NCBI GenBank assembly: GCA_902580565.1
Contig: CACHLD010000001.1
Coordinates: 78,705-142,704 of the forward strand
DNA from: an uncultured Pelagibacteraceae bacterium
GTDB lineage: Bacteria > Pseudomonadota > Alphaproteobacteria > Pelagibacterales > Pelagibacteraceae
Length of the DNA stretch: 64,000 nucleotides
Direction: 5' to 3'
Made by a program: the position numbers and the translations under genes. Below the pieces are notes generated by a model. It saw nothing but the letters and a program-made list of their open reading frames with translations. It searched no databases and had not been told where the DNA came from. Shown one piece after another: positions 44,822-54,102 of the stretch (its first letter is position 1; every line of letters starts with the position of its first letter).

Positions 44822-46697
44822 TTTAGGTAACATCATTCTGTTTTTAAACGCTCTAATTACTTTATCAATTATCTATATTTCCATACAAAAGATTAAAATT
44901 AAAGATCAAGTTGTAAGTAAAAATATATATCAGCTAAGCTTATTTCAAAGCACATTAATAATTTCTAGTTTTTTTATTTTGGTTATAGGTTTTGTCACTT
45001 CAGATTTTTCAATGATCACTGTCTATCAAAACTCTCATACTTTAAAACCATTAATTTATAAAATATCTGGAACTTGGGGAAATCATGAGGGAAGCTTATT
45101 ATTATGGCTTATCATTCTCTCATTATTTTCTTTTCTTTTCTTGGTTTATAATAAAAGTCGTCCCGGAAATTTTAGAATTTATACATTAATTGTTCAAAAT
45201 ATTTTAATTCTTGGCTTTTTATTTTTTTTATTATTCAATTCAAATCCGTTTAGTGCAATTTCTCCAATACCTAAAGAAGGTCTGGGTTTAAATCCTATTC
45301 TACAAGATCCTGCTTTAGCAATACACCCACCTTTACTTTATTTAGGATTTGTTGGCTCATCAATTTATTTTTCAGCCGCTATAGCTTCAATGCTAGCAAA
45401 TTATCCGGGTAAACTATTTGCACAGTCTATTAAAAACTGGGTTTTAATTTCTTGGTGGTTTCAAACTGTTGGAATTTTAGCAGGCTCTATCTGGGCTTAC
45501 TATGAGTTAGGATGGGGAGGATTTTGGTTTTGGGATCCAGTAGAGAATGCTTCACTATTGCCTTGGTTTGCAATGACTGCACTTTTTCACTCATTGTTAG
45601 TTTTAGAAAAAAGAAATCTCTTTTATTTTTGGGTAATAATTCTTTGCATTCTCACTTTTATATTATGTGTTACTGGAACTTTTCTTGTAAGATCTGGTAT
45701 TTTAAATTCCGTCCATACTTTTGCAAGTGATCCATCACGTGGGATTTATATTTTATTTTTCTTAAGTTTTTTGATCTTAAGCTCAGTTTTTATTTTATTT
45801 AAAAAATTCCAAACAGGTAATTATAAGATTAATACAAATAGTAAAGAAACTTACATATTAGTTAACAATTGGTTTATGATTTTTTATCTTATAACAGTAT
45901 TACTTGGTACTATTTATCCAATTTTTACTGAAGTTCTTACAAATCATAAAGTGTCTGTCGGACCACCTTTTTACAATACTGTTATAATACCAATAGTAGT
46001 TTTATTTTTAATTTTCATGTCTTTAGGTCCAAGAACAAAATGGATTAAAGATAGATTTCAAGATTTTTTTCTATTGATTAAATTATTAACCGGCTCAATT
46101 TTAGTAAATTTTTTCATAGTTATTTTTTTTAAAAGTTATAGCTTATTATCAAATTTGATAATCATATCATCACTTTTTTTAATATTTTCTTCTTTACTAG
46201 ATTTAATTAGTTCACTTAAAAGAACCAATACTGATTTTTCAAGAGTAATATCCCATCTTTCTTTCGGTTTTTTAATATTATTCATTGGATTAAATCACAA
46301 TTTTTCATTTGAAAAAGATTTCAACTTAAAGGTAGGAGAAAAAAAGAAAATTGACGATTACACTGTCGAATTTGAAGACCTTAAATTAGAAAATTTTAAG
46401 AATTACAAAGCTGTAGTAGGTAATTTTAAAATTGATAATAATAAAAAAAAATTAAATTTATCACTAAATCCTGAGATAAGAATATATCAGCAGCCTAGTA
46501 CGTTGACTTATGAAGCATCAATTAGAACAGGAATATTAAAAGATTATTATCTAACGATGAGCAATATAGATAGATCAGATTATTATAATATCAAATTTCA
46601 AAAAAAACCTTTCATGCTTTGGATATGGGTTTCAGTTATTTTAATTTCAGCAGGTGGTTTAGTAAGATTATTTAAAAATGAAAATAAAATTAGTTAA
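44811..46697 (+). CDS. ccmF: Cytochrome c heme lyase subunit CcmF
   Basis: Core of the heme lyase that attaches heme to apocytochrome c, acting with CcmH (and usually CcmI). The 628-residue integral protein has many membrane helices and the WWD motif WGGFWFWDPVENASLLPW near residue 240, plus SGTWGNHEGSLLLWLIILSL earlier. The C-terminal periplasmic domain is shorter than in E. coli. No ccmI is seen downstream. It overlaps ccmG by 20 nt. Confidence 0.95.
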   Translation: MLSNLGNIILFLNALITLSIIYISIQKIKIKDQVVSKNIYQLSLFQSTLIISSFFILVIGFVTSDFSMITVYQNSHTLKPLIYKISGTWGNHEGSLLLWLIILSLFSFLFLVYNKSRPGNFRIYTLIVQNILILGFLFFLLFNSNPFSAISPIPKEGLGLNPILQDPALAIHPPLLYLGFVGSSIYFSAAIASMLANYPGKLFAQSIKNWVLISWWFQTVGILAGSIWAYYELGWGGFWFWDPVENASLLPWFAMTALFHSLLVLEKRNLFYFWVIILCILTFILCVTGTFLVRSGILNSVHTFASDPSRGIYILFFLSFLILSSVFILFKKFQTGNYKINTNSKETYILVNNWFMIFYLITVLLGTIYPIFTEVLTNHKVSVGPPFYNTVIIPIVVLFLIFMSLGPRTKWIKDRFQDFFLLIKLLTGSILVNFFIVIFFKSYSLLSNLIIISSLFLIFSSLLDLISSLKRTNTDFSRVISHLSFGFLILFIGLNHNFSFEKDFNLKVGEKKKIDDYTVEFEDLKLENFKNYKAVVGNFKIDNNKKKLNLSLNPEIRIYQQPSTLTYEASIRTGILKDYYLTMSNIDRSDYYNIKFQKKPFMLWIWVSVILISAGGLVRLFKNENKIS

Positions 46698-47202
46698 ATA
46701 TATAGTAGTTATATTTTTTTTATTTGTGATCTCAGTGTTCTTTATTGGCTTAAAAAAAGACTCAATTTACAATACTCAAGGCTTAGTAGGTCAAAAATTA
46801 ACAGAAATTAGAATTGATCATTTTAGTGAAAAAAAAATTATTAATGATGAAGATTTAAAAAAGAGTAAATTTACTTTAATTAATTTTTGGGCTTCTTGGT
46901 GTGGCCCATGTCGAGAAGAACATTCATTTTTAATTAAACTAAATGAAGAAAAAAATCTTAGATTAATTGGTGTAAATTTTAAAGACAAAAAAAATAATGC
47001 TTTGAAGTTTTTAAATGAACTTGGTAATCCTTATGATGATTTAGCAAAAGATGAGCTAGGTAAACACTCTATCGGTTTTGGAATTTATGGAATTCCTGAG
47101 AGTATTTTAATTAACAATAATTTAATCATTATTAAAAAATTTGTTGGACCGTTAAATGAAAATGATCTTAATTTGATAAAAGAAACTATTAATTCAAAAT
47201 GA
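46678..47202 (+). CDS. ccmG: Thiol:disulfide interchange protein CcmG/DsbE
   Basis: Membrane-anchored thioredoxin that keeps the apocytochrome CxxCH cysteines reduced. The anchor helix (residues ~7-25) is followed by a thioredoxin fold with WASWCGPCREEHSFL (Cys75 and Cys78) and the cis-Pro in YGIPESILI. Length 174 is standard. The ccmF end overlaps by 20 nt and ccmH overlaps by 4 nt. Confidence 0.95.
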   Translation: MKIKLVKYIVVIFFLFVISVFFIGLKKDSIYNTQGLVGQKLTEIRIDHFSEKKIINDEDLKKSKFTLINFWASWCGPCREEHSFLIKLNEEKNLRLIGVNFKDKKNNALKFLNELGNPYDDLAKDELGKHSIGFGIYGIPESILINNNLIIIKKFVGPLNENDLNLIKETINSK

Positions 47203-47564
47203 AAAAATTAATTATACTTTTTTACTTTTTAATAAGCACTGCTGTTGTCAGCACAGAAAAAAATTTAGTAGATATAAATGATGTTCTTAAAAATTTAAGA
47301 TGTTTAGTCTGCCAAGGACAATCCGTTGCTGACTCAAACTCAGATTTTTCACAAACCATAAAGTTAGTAGTCCAAGATCAGATAAATGAGGGTAAAACAG
47401 AAAAGCAAATATATAAATTTTTGAAAGAAAAATACGGGGATTGGATTGTATATAACCCTTCCTTTAATATGATAAACTCAATATTATGGCTATTTCCATA
47501 CCTAGTATTCTTAGTAGGAGGAGCCCTTATTTTTTTATTGCTTAAAAAGAGGGATTATCGCTAG
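47199..47564 (+). CDS. ccmH: Cytochrome c-type biogenesis protein CcmH (CycL)
   Basis: Periplasmic thiol oxidoreductase of the heme lyase. A signal peptide or N-terminal helix is followed by LRCLVCQGQSVADSNSDF with Cys35 and Cys38 of the LRCxxCQ motif, and a C-terminal anchor helix. At 121 residues it is the short form without the fused CcmI-like TPR part. It ends the ccm block in this window. Confidence 0.95.
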   Translation: MKKLIILFYFLISTAVVSTEKNLVDINDVLKNLRCLVCQGQSVADSNSDFSQTIKLVVQDQINEGKTEKQIYKFLKEKYGDWIVYNPSFNMINSILWLFPYLVFLVGGALIFLLLKKRDYR

Positions 47565-47612
47565 TCAAAAAGTCATCTATACATAATGCTCTTTTAATTG
47601 TATTTTCTGCTT

Positions 47613-48116
47613 ATGAAATTAAAAATTTTTGCATTTTTAGCTATAATTATTTGCAGCAATAACTTTTTGAATGCTGAAGAGACTAATAAAGAAATTTCTT
47701 TTTATACAGGTACTTTTGATATTACTGATAAAGAGGGAGATGATCAAACAACTTTATTTGGTGTAGAGCACAAAAATCCTGAATTATTTAGAAATACTTT
47801 TCTAGGAAAATTTTCTCCTGTTACAGGAGGTTTTGTTACAGGAAATAGTTCAGTTTATTTATATACTGGTGTAGAAGGTCAATATGGAGTTGGTCCCGTA
47901 AAAATTTTGCCAAGCTTTACCCCCGGCTACTATCAAAAAGGAGACGGTAAAGATCTTGGAAGTGCACTCGAATTTAAGAGTGAAATAAAAATAGGCCTTG
48001 ATATTTTTGAAAATTCTAAAATTGGTTATAGCTATAGCCATATTTCTAATAATAACTGGGGCGACTCCAACCCTGGTACAGACAATCAACAAATTACATT
48101 TTCGAAGAATTTTTAA
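47613..48116 (+). CDS. PagL-like lipid A 3-O-deacylase (acyloxyacyl hydrolase family)
   Basis: Outer-membrane beta-barrel of the PagL type, which removes an acyl chain from lipid A. I take the ATG at 47613, giving a signal peptide MKLKIFAFLAIIICSNNFLN-A followed by EETNK (167 aa); a start 15 nt upstream is possible. The family pattern is clear in PSFTPGYYQKGDGKDLGSAL and IGYSYSHISNNNWGDSNPGT, with the catalytic His-x-Ser as HIS. The acidic partner, usually Glu after NPGT, appears to be Asp here. It stands between ccmH and the hydroxyacid genes. Confidence 0.8.
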   Translation: MKLKIFAFLAIIICSNNFLNAEETNKEISFYTGTFDITDKEGDDQTTLFGVEHKNPELFRNTFLGKFSPVTGGFVTGNSSVYLYTGVEGQYGVGPVKILPSFTPGYYQKGDGKDLGSALEFKSEIKIGLDIFENSKIGYSYSHISNNNWGDSNPGTDNQQITFSKNF

Positions 48117-48121
48117 TTTAG

Positions 48122-49273
48122 ATGAATTTAAAAGATTGTCATAACTTTCATGATTTTAGAAAACTAGCCAAAAAGAAACTTCCCTCTCCTATATTTCATT
48201 ATATTGATGGAGCAGCAGATGATGAGATAACTTACCAAAGGAATACTCATGCCTTTGATGATGTAGATTTAGTTCCGAACGTTTTAAGAGGAGTAGAAAA
48301 CGTAGATTTATCAACTACAATATTTGGAAAGAAACTTGATTTACCTTTTTATCTTGCACCTACTGCGTTACAGAGACTCTTCCATTATGACGGAGAAAGA
48401 GCTGTAGGAAAAGCTGCAAAAAAATTTAATACTATGTTTGGTGTTTCAGCTTTAGCGACAGTAAGTGTAGAAGAAATATCTTCTATGATAGATACCCCAA
48501 AAATGTTCCAGTTTTACTTTCATAAGGATAGAGGTTTGAACGACTCATGCTTAGAAAGAGCAAAAGCAGCTAAATTTGATGTTATGGCTTTGACAGTTGA
48601 CACGATTACTGGTGGAAACCGAGAAAGAGATTTAAGAACAGGTTTTACATCTCCACCTAAATTAACGCTAGCGAGTTTATTTAGTTTTGCTACAAAACCA
48701 ATGTGGGGAATAAATTATTTAACAAAAGGAAAATTTGAATTGCCTCATTTACAAGATTTTGTGAAAGAAGGAACTAGCACTAATTCTTCAATAGGAAATT
48801 ATTTTTCTACAATGTTGGACCAGTCTATGAACTGGAAAGATGCTGAAAAACTCTGTTCTAAATGGGGTGGTCATTTTGCATTAAAAGGAGTGATGAGTGT
48901 TGAGGATGCTAAAAAAGCCGTTGACATTGGATGTACCGGTATAATGGTGTCAAATCACGGCGGAAGACAACTTGATGGATCAAGATCTCCTTTCGATCAA
49001 CTTGCAGAAATTGTTGATGCTGTAGGTGATAAACTTGATGTGATCTGCGAGGGTGGAATTCATAGGGGTACTCACATGCTAAAAGCTCTATCTTTAGGTG
49101 CAAAAGCATGCTCAGGAGGAAGACTTTATTTATATGCGTTAGCTGCAGCCGGTCAAGCTGGTGTTGAAAGAGCATTAGGACAATATAAGGCGGAATTGCA
49201 GAGAGATATGAAATTAATGGGTTGCACAAAAATAAGTGATCTTAATAGAAAAAATTTAAGATTTAGAAGATAA
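48122..49273 (+). CDS. FMN-dependent L-2-hydroxyacid dehydrogenase, LldD family (copy 1)
   Basis: Oxidises an L-2-hydroxyacid such as L-lactate to the 2-oxoacid, passing electrons to the respiratory chain. The TIM-barrel flavoenzyme of 383 residues has the substrate Tyr in FHYIDGAADDE, ALTVDTITGGNRERDLRTGF, and the catalytic base His279 in VSNHGGRQLDGSRSPFDQLA. Like LldD and unlike glycolate oxidase it carries the long 'RERDLRTGF' insertion region. Its stop overlaps the start of copy 2 by one base. Exact substrate (lactate, glycolate or another) cannot be decided from motifs. Confidence 0.9.
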   Translation: MNLKDCHNFHDFRKLAKKKLPSPIFHYIDGAADDEITYQRNTHAFDDVDLVPNVLRGVENVDLSTTIFGKKLDLPFYLAPTALQRLFHYDGERAVGKAAKKFNTMFGVSALATVSVEEISSMIDTPKMFQFYFHKDRGLNDSCLERAKAAKFDVMALTVDTITGGNRERDLRTGFTSPPKLTLASLFSFATKPMWGINYLTKGKFELPHLQDFVKEGTSTNSSIGNYFSTMLDQSMNWKDAEKLCSKWGGHFALKGVMSVEDAKKAVDIGCTGIMVSNHGGRQLDGSRSPFDQLAEIVDAVGDKLDVICEGGIHRGTHMLKALSLGAKACSGGRLYLYALAAAGQAGVERALGQYKAELQRDMKLMGCTKISDLNRKNLRFRR

Positions 49274-50430
49274 TGAGTTTAAAAAATTGCTACAACTACG
49301 AAGATTTTAGAAGACTAGCTAAAAAAAAACTACCTTCTCCAATTTTTCATTATATTGACGGTGGATCTGATGACGAGTCAACTTTGAGAAGAAATACTGA
49401 TTCTTTTAATGAATGCGATTTAGTGCCAAATATTCTTGCTAGTGTTGGAAAACCCGACCTATCAACTACTTTATTTGGAAAAAAAATTGACATGCCAATA
49501 TTTCTTTCACCAGCAGCAATGCAGAGACTTTATCATCCAGATGGCGACAGAGCCTCAGCAAGAGCAGCAGAAAAATTTAATACTTTTTATAGTATGTCAT
49601 CTATGGGTAATAATACTATAGAGGAGGTTTCAAATATTTCTAGCGGACCTAAGCTATTTCAACTCTATGTTCACAAAGACAGATCAATCTCAGACGATCT
49701 AATTGATAGATCAAGAAGATCAGGTTTTGATGCAATGTGTTTAACAGTAGATACCTTAGTAGCGGGAAATAGAGAGAAAGATCATAGAACAGGATTCACC
49801 ACTCCACCGAAACTTACACTTGAAAGTTTATTGAGTTTTGCTATGCGACCTGGGTGGGTATTTAACTACCTTACTGGCAAAAGATTTGAACTATCAAATG
49901 TAAAAAAAAAAACTGACAAAGGAACAAACATTGCAAAATCTGTAATAGAATATATTAATGAACAGTATGATCCAGCTATGGGATGGAAAGATGCTGAGTA
50001 TTGTGCAAAAAAATGGAATGGACCTTTTGCATTAAAGGGAGTTATGTCTGTTGAAGACGCAAAAAGAGCTATTGATATAGGATGTACTGCTATCATGATA
50101 TCTAATCACGGGGGGCGTCAACTAGATGGATCTCGATCTCCGTTTGATCAAGTTAAAGCAATCTCTGATGCAGTTGGAGATAAGCTAGAGATCATTTTGG
50201 ATGGAGGTGTCAGAAGAGGTACACATGTATTAAAAGCTATCGCTGCTGGAGCCAAGGCTTGTAGTTTTGGTAAAATGTTTTTATTTTCCTTAGCCGCTGG
50301 AGGTCAAAAAGGGGTTGAACACTTACTACAAAATATGCATGATGAAATTAATAGAAATATGGTTTTAATGGGATGTAGGAATTTGAAAGAGTTGAATAGT
50401 TCAAAGTTAATTTACAGGAATAGAAATTAA
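49273..50430 (+). CDS. FMN-dependent L-2-hydroxyacid dehydrogenase, LldD family (copy 2)
   Basis: Tandem paralogue of the preceding gene, similar over the whole 385 residues and with the catalytic His at the same position (279, in ISNHGGRQLDGSRSPFDQVK). The Tyr motif is FHYIDGGSDDE. Differences lie near the active site: SMSSMGNNTIEEVS replaces SALATVSVEEISS, and LYVHKDR replaces FYFHKDR, so the substrate range may differ. It precedes the aminotransferase gene by 17 nt. Confidence 0.9.
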   Translation: MSLKNCYNYEDFRRLAKKKLPSPIFHYIDGGSDDESTLRRNTDSFNECDLVPNILASVGKPDLSTTLFGKKIDMPIFLSPAAMQRLYHPDGDRASARAAEKFNTFYSMSSMGNNTIEEVSNISSGPKLFQLYVHKDRSISDDLIDRSRRSGFDAMCLTVDTLVAGNREKDHRTGFTTPPKLTLESLLSFAMRPGWVFNYLTGKRFELSNVKKKTDKGTNIAKSVIEYINEQYDPAMGWKDAEYCAKKWNGPFALKGVMSVEDAKRAIDIGCTAIMISNHGGRQLDGSRSPFDQVKAISDAVGDKLEIILDGGVRRGTHVLKAIAAGAKACSFGKMFLFSLAAGGQKGVEHLLQNMHDEINRNMVLMGCRNLKELNSSKLIYRNRN

Positions 50431-50447
50431 AGGAAATTTTTCAAAAT

Positions 50448-51614
50448 ATGAAACTAGCAAAAAGCTTAGACAGATTAGGAACGGAAACTGCTTTTAGCGT
50501 TCTTGCAGAGGCAAAAAAACTTGAAGCAACAGGAAAGCCAATGATACATCTTGGATTAGGTCAACCAGATTTTAAAACTCCGAAACATATAGTTGAAGCT
50601 GCAAAAAAAGCTTTAGACGATGGTCATCATGGCTACGTTTTATCAAATGGAATTCTTGAGTGCAGACAATCAGTAACAAGAAAAATTAAAAAATTGTACA
50701 ACCAGGATATTGATCCTGAAAGAATAATTATAATGCCTGGAGGAAAACCCACAATGAGTTACGCAATACAATGTTTTGGGGAACCGGGAGTAGAAATTAT
50801 TCACCCAACTCCAGCATTTCCAATTTATGAGTCTATGATTAACTTTACGGGGGCAAAAGCTGTTCCGTATGATTTAACTGAAGATAAAGATTTAAAATTT
50901 AATCCAGAAAAAATATTGTCACTAATAACTGATAAAACAAGATTGTTGGTTTTAATTAATCCAAATAATCCGACTGGTAGTTTTGTTGAAAAAAGTGATA
51001 TCGACGTTTTGGCAGAGGGTCTTAAAAAACATCCACACGTAACTATTTTAAGTGATGAGATTTATAGCAGACAAATATTTGATGGAAAAGAAATGCCATC
51101 ATTTTTTAAATATCCAGAATTAAGAGAGAGATTAATTGTTCTTGAAGGATGGAGCAAGGCATATTCAATGACAGGTTGGAGATTGGGATGGAGCTTTTGG
51201 CCAGAAAAACTTGTAGAGCATGTAAATAAATTATTGATCAACAGCGTTTCGTGTGTAAATGCAGCTGCTCAGTTCGCAGGAGTCGCCGCTTTAGATGGAC
51301 CTGATGACTCAATAAATCATATGATGGATAAATTTACAATTAGAAGAAAACTTATTCACGAAGGCTTAAATAATTTGCCTGGTGTAGAATGTAGTTTACC
51401 AGGAGGAGCATTTTATGCTTTTCCAAAAGTAATAGGGACTGGAATGAATGGTTCAGAGTTCGCAAAAAAATGCATGCATGAAGCTGGTGTAGCTATAGTA
51501 CCTGGAACAGCATTTGGAAAAACAGCTAAGGATTATGTAAGATTTAGCTTTGCAGCTTCGCAAGCCAACATTTCAGAAGCTCTTGAAAATATCAAAAAAA
51601 TGTTAGCTAAATAG
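50448..51614 (+). CDS. Class I PLP-dependent aminotransferase
   Basis: Fold-type I aminotransferase of 388 residues in the aspartate/alanine aminotransferase group. The PLP Lys is in LEGWSKAYSMTGWRLGW, with LVLINPNNPTGSF and SDEIYSRQIF also conserved. The N-terminal HLGLGQPDFKTPKHIVEAA is typical. Pyruvate from the neighbouring lactate dehydrogenases or glyoxylate from a glycolate dehydrogenase would be natural acceptors, but this comes from context only. Confidence 0.9.
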   Translation: MKLAKSLDRLGTETAFSVLAEAKKLEATGKPMIHLGLGQPDFKTPKHIVEAAKKALDDGHHGYVLSNGILECRQSVTRKIKKLYNQDIDPERIIIMPGGKPTMSYAIQCFGEPGVEIIHPTPAFPIYESMINFTGAKAVPYDLTEDKDLKFNPEKILSLITDKTRLLVLINPNNPTGSFVEKSDIDVLAEGLKKHPHVTILSDEIYSRQIFDGKEMPSFFKYPELRERLIVLEGWSKAYSMTGWRLGWSFWPEKLVEHVNKLLINSVSCVNAAAQFAGVAALDGPDDSINHMMDKFTIRRKLIHEGLNNLPGVECSLPGGAFYAFPKVIGTGMNGSEFAKKCMHEAGVAIVPGTAFGKTAKDYVRFSFAASQANISEALENIKKMLAK

Positions 51615-51650
51615 GCTGTATTTTATCTAAATTTAAACTAATATTGTCGT

Positions 51651-53024
51651 ATGAATGAACAAGTTCAATTAGAATTTAAAAAGATTTTTAATGGCAGATT
51701 TTCAACATCTGTATCAACAAGAAATAATTATGCCAGAGGCGAAGATACCTTTGATCCTGTCTTATCAAAAGCAGTAGTTTTTCCTGAGACAAATTCTGAA
51801 GTATCTAAGATTTTAAAACTTTGTAACGATCATAAAATACCTGTTGTACCATTTGGAACAGGTACTTCTTTAGAGGGAAATGTTGTAGGTAATGATAAAG
51901 GAATAACAGTCTCACTAGAAAAAATGAATAAAGTTTTAAGTGTAAATGTAGAAGATTTCGATTGTAGAGTCCAGGCGTGTGTTACTAAAGAGCAATTAAA
52001 TGAATATTTAAGAGAAGATGGAGTTTTCTTTCCTATTGATCCGGGAGCTAACGCTGCTATTGGAGGAATGGCTTCAACATCAGCCTCGGGAACTATGGCT
52101 GTAAAATACGGAACAATGAAAACTGTCATCACCGGCCTTACAGTCGTCCTTCCCAACGGAGATATTATAAATACAGGAAGCAGAACAAAAAAAACTTCTG
52201 CAGGATATAATTTAACAAATCTATTTATCGGTTCAGAAGGTACACTTGGAATTATAACCGAGATACAGTTAAGACTATCGCCTATTCCAGAAAGTATTAT
52301 GAGTGCAGTATGTCATTTTCAAACTTTAGAAGATGCAGTGAAGGCAGCACAACAAATAATTCAATATGGTGTACCAATTGCAAGAATTGAAATGTTAAAT
52401 AAAGATCAAATGGATATAAGTATTAATTATTCAAAACTTAAAGATCTTAAAGTACTTCCGACTTTATTTTTTGAATTTCATGGATCTGAGTCATCTAATA
52501 AAGAAAATATAAAGGTTGTAGAGGAAATCTCGAATGATAACAATGGAAGTTCTTTTAAATGGGCAAAAGATTTAGCAGAAAGGAATAAACTGTGGCAAGC
52601 CCGTTGGGACGTCTATTATTCTGTAAAAGCATTGATAAAAAATGGAAGAGTTTATTCGACAGATGTATGTCTTCCAATTTCAAAAATAACTGAATGTGTA
52701 AATTTTGCAGAAGAGGAAACAAAAAAATTTGGATTAAGAGCTCCTATGGTTGGACATTTAGGGGACGGGAATTTTCACGTAATTTTACCATATGATCCTC
52801 AAAAAAAAGAAACCTATGAAAAGATTAGAGAATTTAGTGATTTGCTTATTAAAAAGACATTAGAACTTAATGGAACAATTACCGGAGAGCATGGAATAGG
52901 ACTACATAAAAAAGAATATCTTCTAAAAGAACATGGGGATAACATCCCAGTTATGAAATCTATAAAAAGAACTCTTGATCCTAACAATATTATGAATCCT
53001 GGTAAGATTTTTGATTTAAACTAA
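51651..53024 (+). CDS. FAD-dependent D-lactate / D-2-hydroxyacid dehydrogenase (LDHD/GlcD family)
   Basis: PCMH-type flavoprotein of 457 residues that oxidises D-lactate or a related D-2-hydroxyacid. The FAD-binding half has VVPFGTGTSLEGNVVG, IDPGANAAIGGMASTSASGT and KTSAGYNLTNLFIGSEGTLG. The C-terminal half has the metal-site blocks MVGHLGDGNFHVILPYDP and GTITGEHGIGLHKKEYLL. The 'HxGDGNFH' form and overall sequence resemble eukaryotic and bacterial cytochrome-linked LDHD more than E. coli GlcD. No GlcE or GlcF subunit is adjacent, which also argues against a glycolate oxidase complex. Confidence 0.88.
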   Translation: MNEQVQLEFKKIFNGRFSTSVSTRNNYARGEDTFDPVLSKAVVFPETNSEVSKILKLCNDHKIPVVPFGTGTSLEGNVVGNDKGITVSLEKMNKVLSVNVEDFDCRVQACVTKEQLNEYLREDGVFFPIDPGANAAIGGMASTSASGTMAVKYGTMKTVITGLTVVLPNGDIINTGSRTKKTSAGYNLTNLFIGSEGTLGIITEIQLRLSPIPESIMSAVCHFQTLEDAVKAAQQIIQYGVPIARIEMLNKDQMDISINYSKLKDLKVLPTLFFEFHGSESSNKENIKVVEEISNDNNGSSFKWAKDLAERNKLWQARWDVYYSVKALIKNGRVYSTDVCLPISKITECVNFAEEETKKFGLRAPMVGHLGDGNFHVILPYDPQKKETYEKIREFSDLLIKKTLELNGTITGEHGIGLHKKEYLLKEHGDNIPVMKSIKRTLDPNNIMNPGKIFDLN

Positions 53025-53032
53025 TTATTCAA

Positions 53033-53986
53033 ATGAAAAAAATTCTAATTACTAGAAGGCTTCTTAGATCTAGTGAAGACAAGGCTTCCAAAATATTTGA
53101 TACAAAATTTAATAATAACGATGAACTATACTCTCAGGAAAAATTAATAAAATTGAGCGCCGGTTGTGATGGAATTTTGTCTGCTCTTACCGATAAATTA
53201 GATGAAGATACAATAAACAAATTGCCCGATAGTGTTAAGATATTATCAAACTTTGCAGTAGGATTTGGAAATATTGACCTAGAAGCAGCAAAAAAAAGAA
53301 ATATTATAGTTACCAATACCCCAGAAGTTTTGACAGATGCGACAGCTGAGATTGGAATTTTATTAATTTTAGGCGCCTGTAGAAGAGCACCTGAAGGTAT
53401 TGAAGCTGCTAAAGCTTCAAATTGGAAATGGTCTGCCGATTACTTGATAGGAAAACAATTAACAGGAACTAGATTAGGAGTTCTAGGGATGGGTAGAATT
53501 GGAAGAAAGATTGCAAGCATTGCAAAATCCCTAGGAATGATAATACATTATCATAATCGTTCAAAATTGAGTGAAGATAAAGAAAATGGTGCAATTTATC
53601 ACAAAGATCTAAAAAGTTTTTTGAGTGTTTCAGACGTATTATCAATTTGTTGTCCTGCTACTAAAGAAACAGCTGATTTAATCAATAAAGAAACTCTAGA
53701 ATATTTACCACCAGGAGCGGTAGTAACTAATGTTGCTAGAGGGGATATTGTAAATGATGAGGCATTAATAGATGCTCTAAATAGAAGAAAAATTTATGCA
53801 GTTGGACTTGATGTATACAAAGATGAGCCGCATTTAAACCCAGGTTACTTAAAACATAAAAGTGCATTTATTCTTCCACATCTAGGAAGTGCTTCAAAAC
53901 ACACTCGTACAGCCATGGCAGACTTGGCAATAGATAATATTGATGAGTTTTTTAAAAGTGGAAGCTGTAAAAACAAAGTAAATTAA
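53033..53986 (+). CDS. NAD(P)-dependent D-2-hydroxyacid dehydrogenase (glyoxylate/hydroxypyruvate reductase type)
   Basis: Soluble dehydrogenase of 317 residues. The Rossmann motif is GVLGMGRIGRKIASIAKSLG; catalytic Arg is in TNVARGDIVNDEAL, Glu in GLDVYKDEPHLNPGY and His in ILPHLGSASKHTRTAM. This layout and the 'YKDEP' block fit glyoxylate/hydroxypyruvate reductase or D-glycerate dehydrogenase. It probably reduces 2-oxoacids at the end of the hydroxyacid block, or re-oxidises D-glycerate. It follows the D-lactate dehydrogenase-like gene by 8 nt. Confidence 0.9.
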   Translation: MKKILITRRLLRSSEDKASKIFDTKFNNNDELYSQEKLIKLSAGCDGILSALTDKLDEDTINKLPDSVKILSNFAVGFGNIDLEAAKKRNIIVTNTPEVLTDATAEIGILLILGACRRAPEGIEAAKASNWKWSADYLIGKQLTGTRLGVLGMGRIGRKIASIAKSLGMIIHYHNRSKLSEDKENGAIYHKDLKSFLSVSDVLSICCPATKETADLINKETLEYLPPGAVVTNVARGDIVNDEALIDALNRRKIYAVGLDVYKDEPHLNPGYLKHKSAFILPHLGSASKHTRTAMADLAIDNIDEFFKSGSCKNKVN

Positions 53987-54091
53987 GTAATAATAACCTT
54001 ATTCTAGCAAAAGTTGTAAGCGTCAAAATATTGTAATTTATGTGGGACTCTCAAAAATTTATATGTTTAAATATTTCAATTATTAATAATT

Positions 54092-54098
54092 AAGGGGG
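54092..54098 (+). promoter_or_regulatory. Extended Shine-Dalgarno of the TRAP binding-protein gene
   Basis: AAGGGGG ends four bases before the ATG at 54103. Most genes in this window have weak or no visible Shine-Dalgarno, so this suggests high translation of the binding protein. The 116-nt gap before it is A+T-rich and probably holds the transporter promoter. Confidence 0.5.
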
Positions 54099-54102
54099 AC
54101 AT

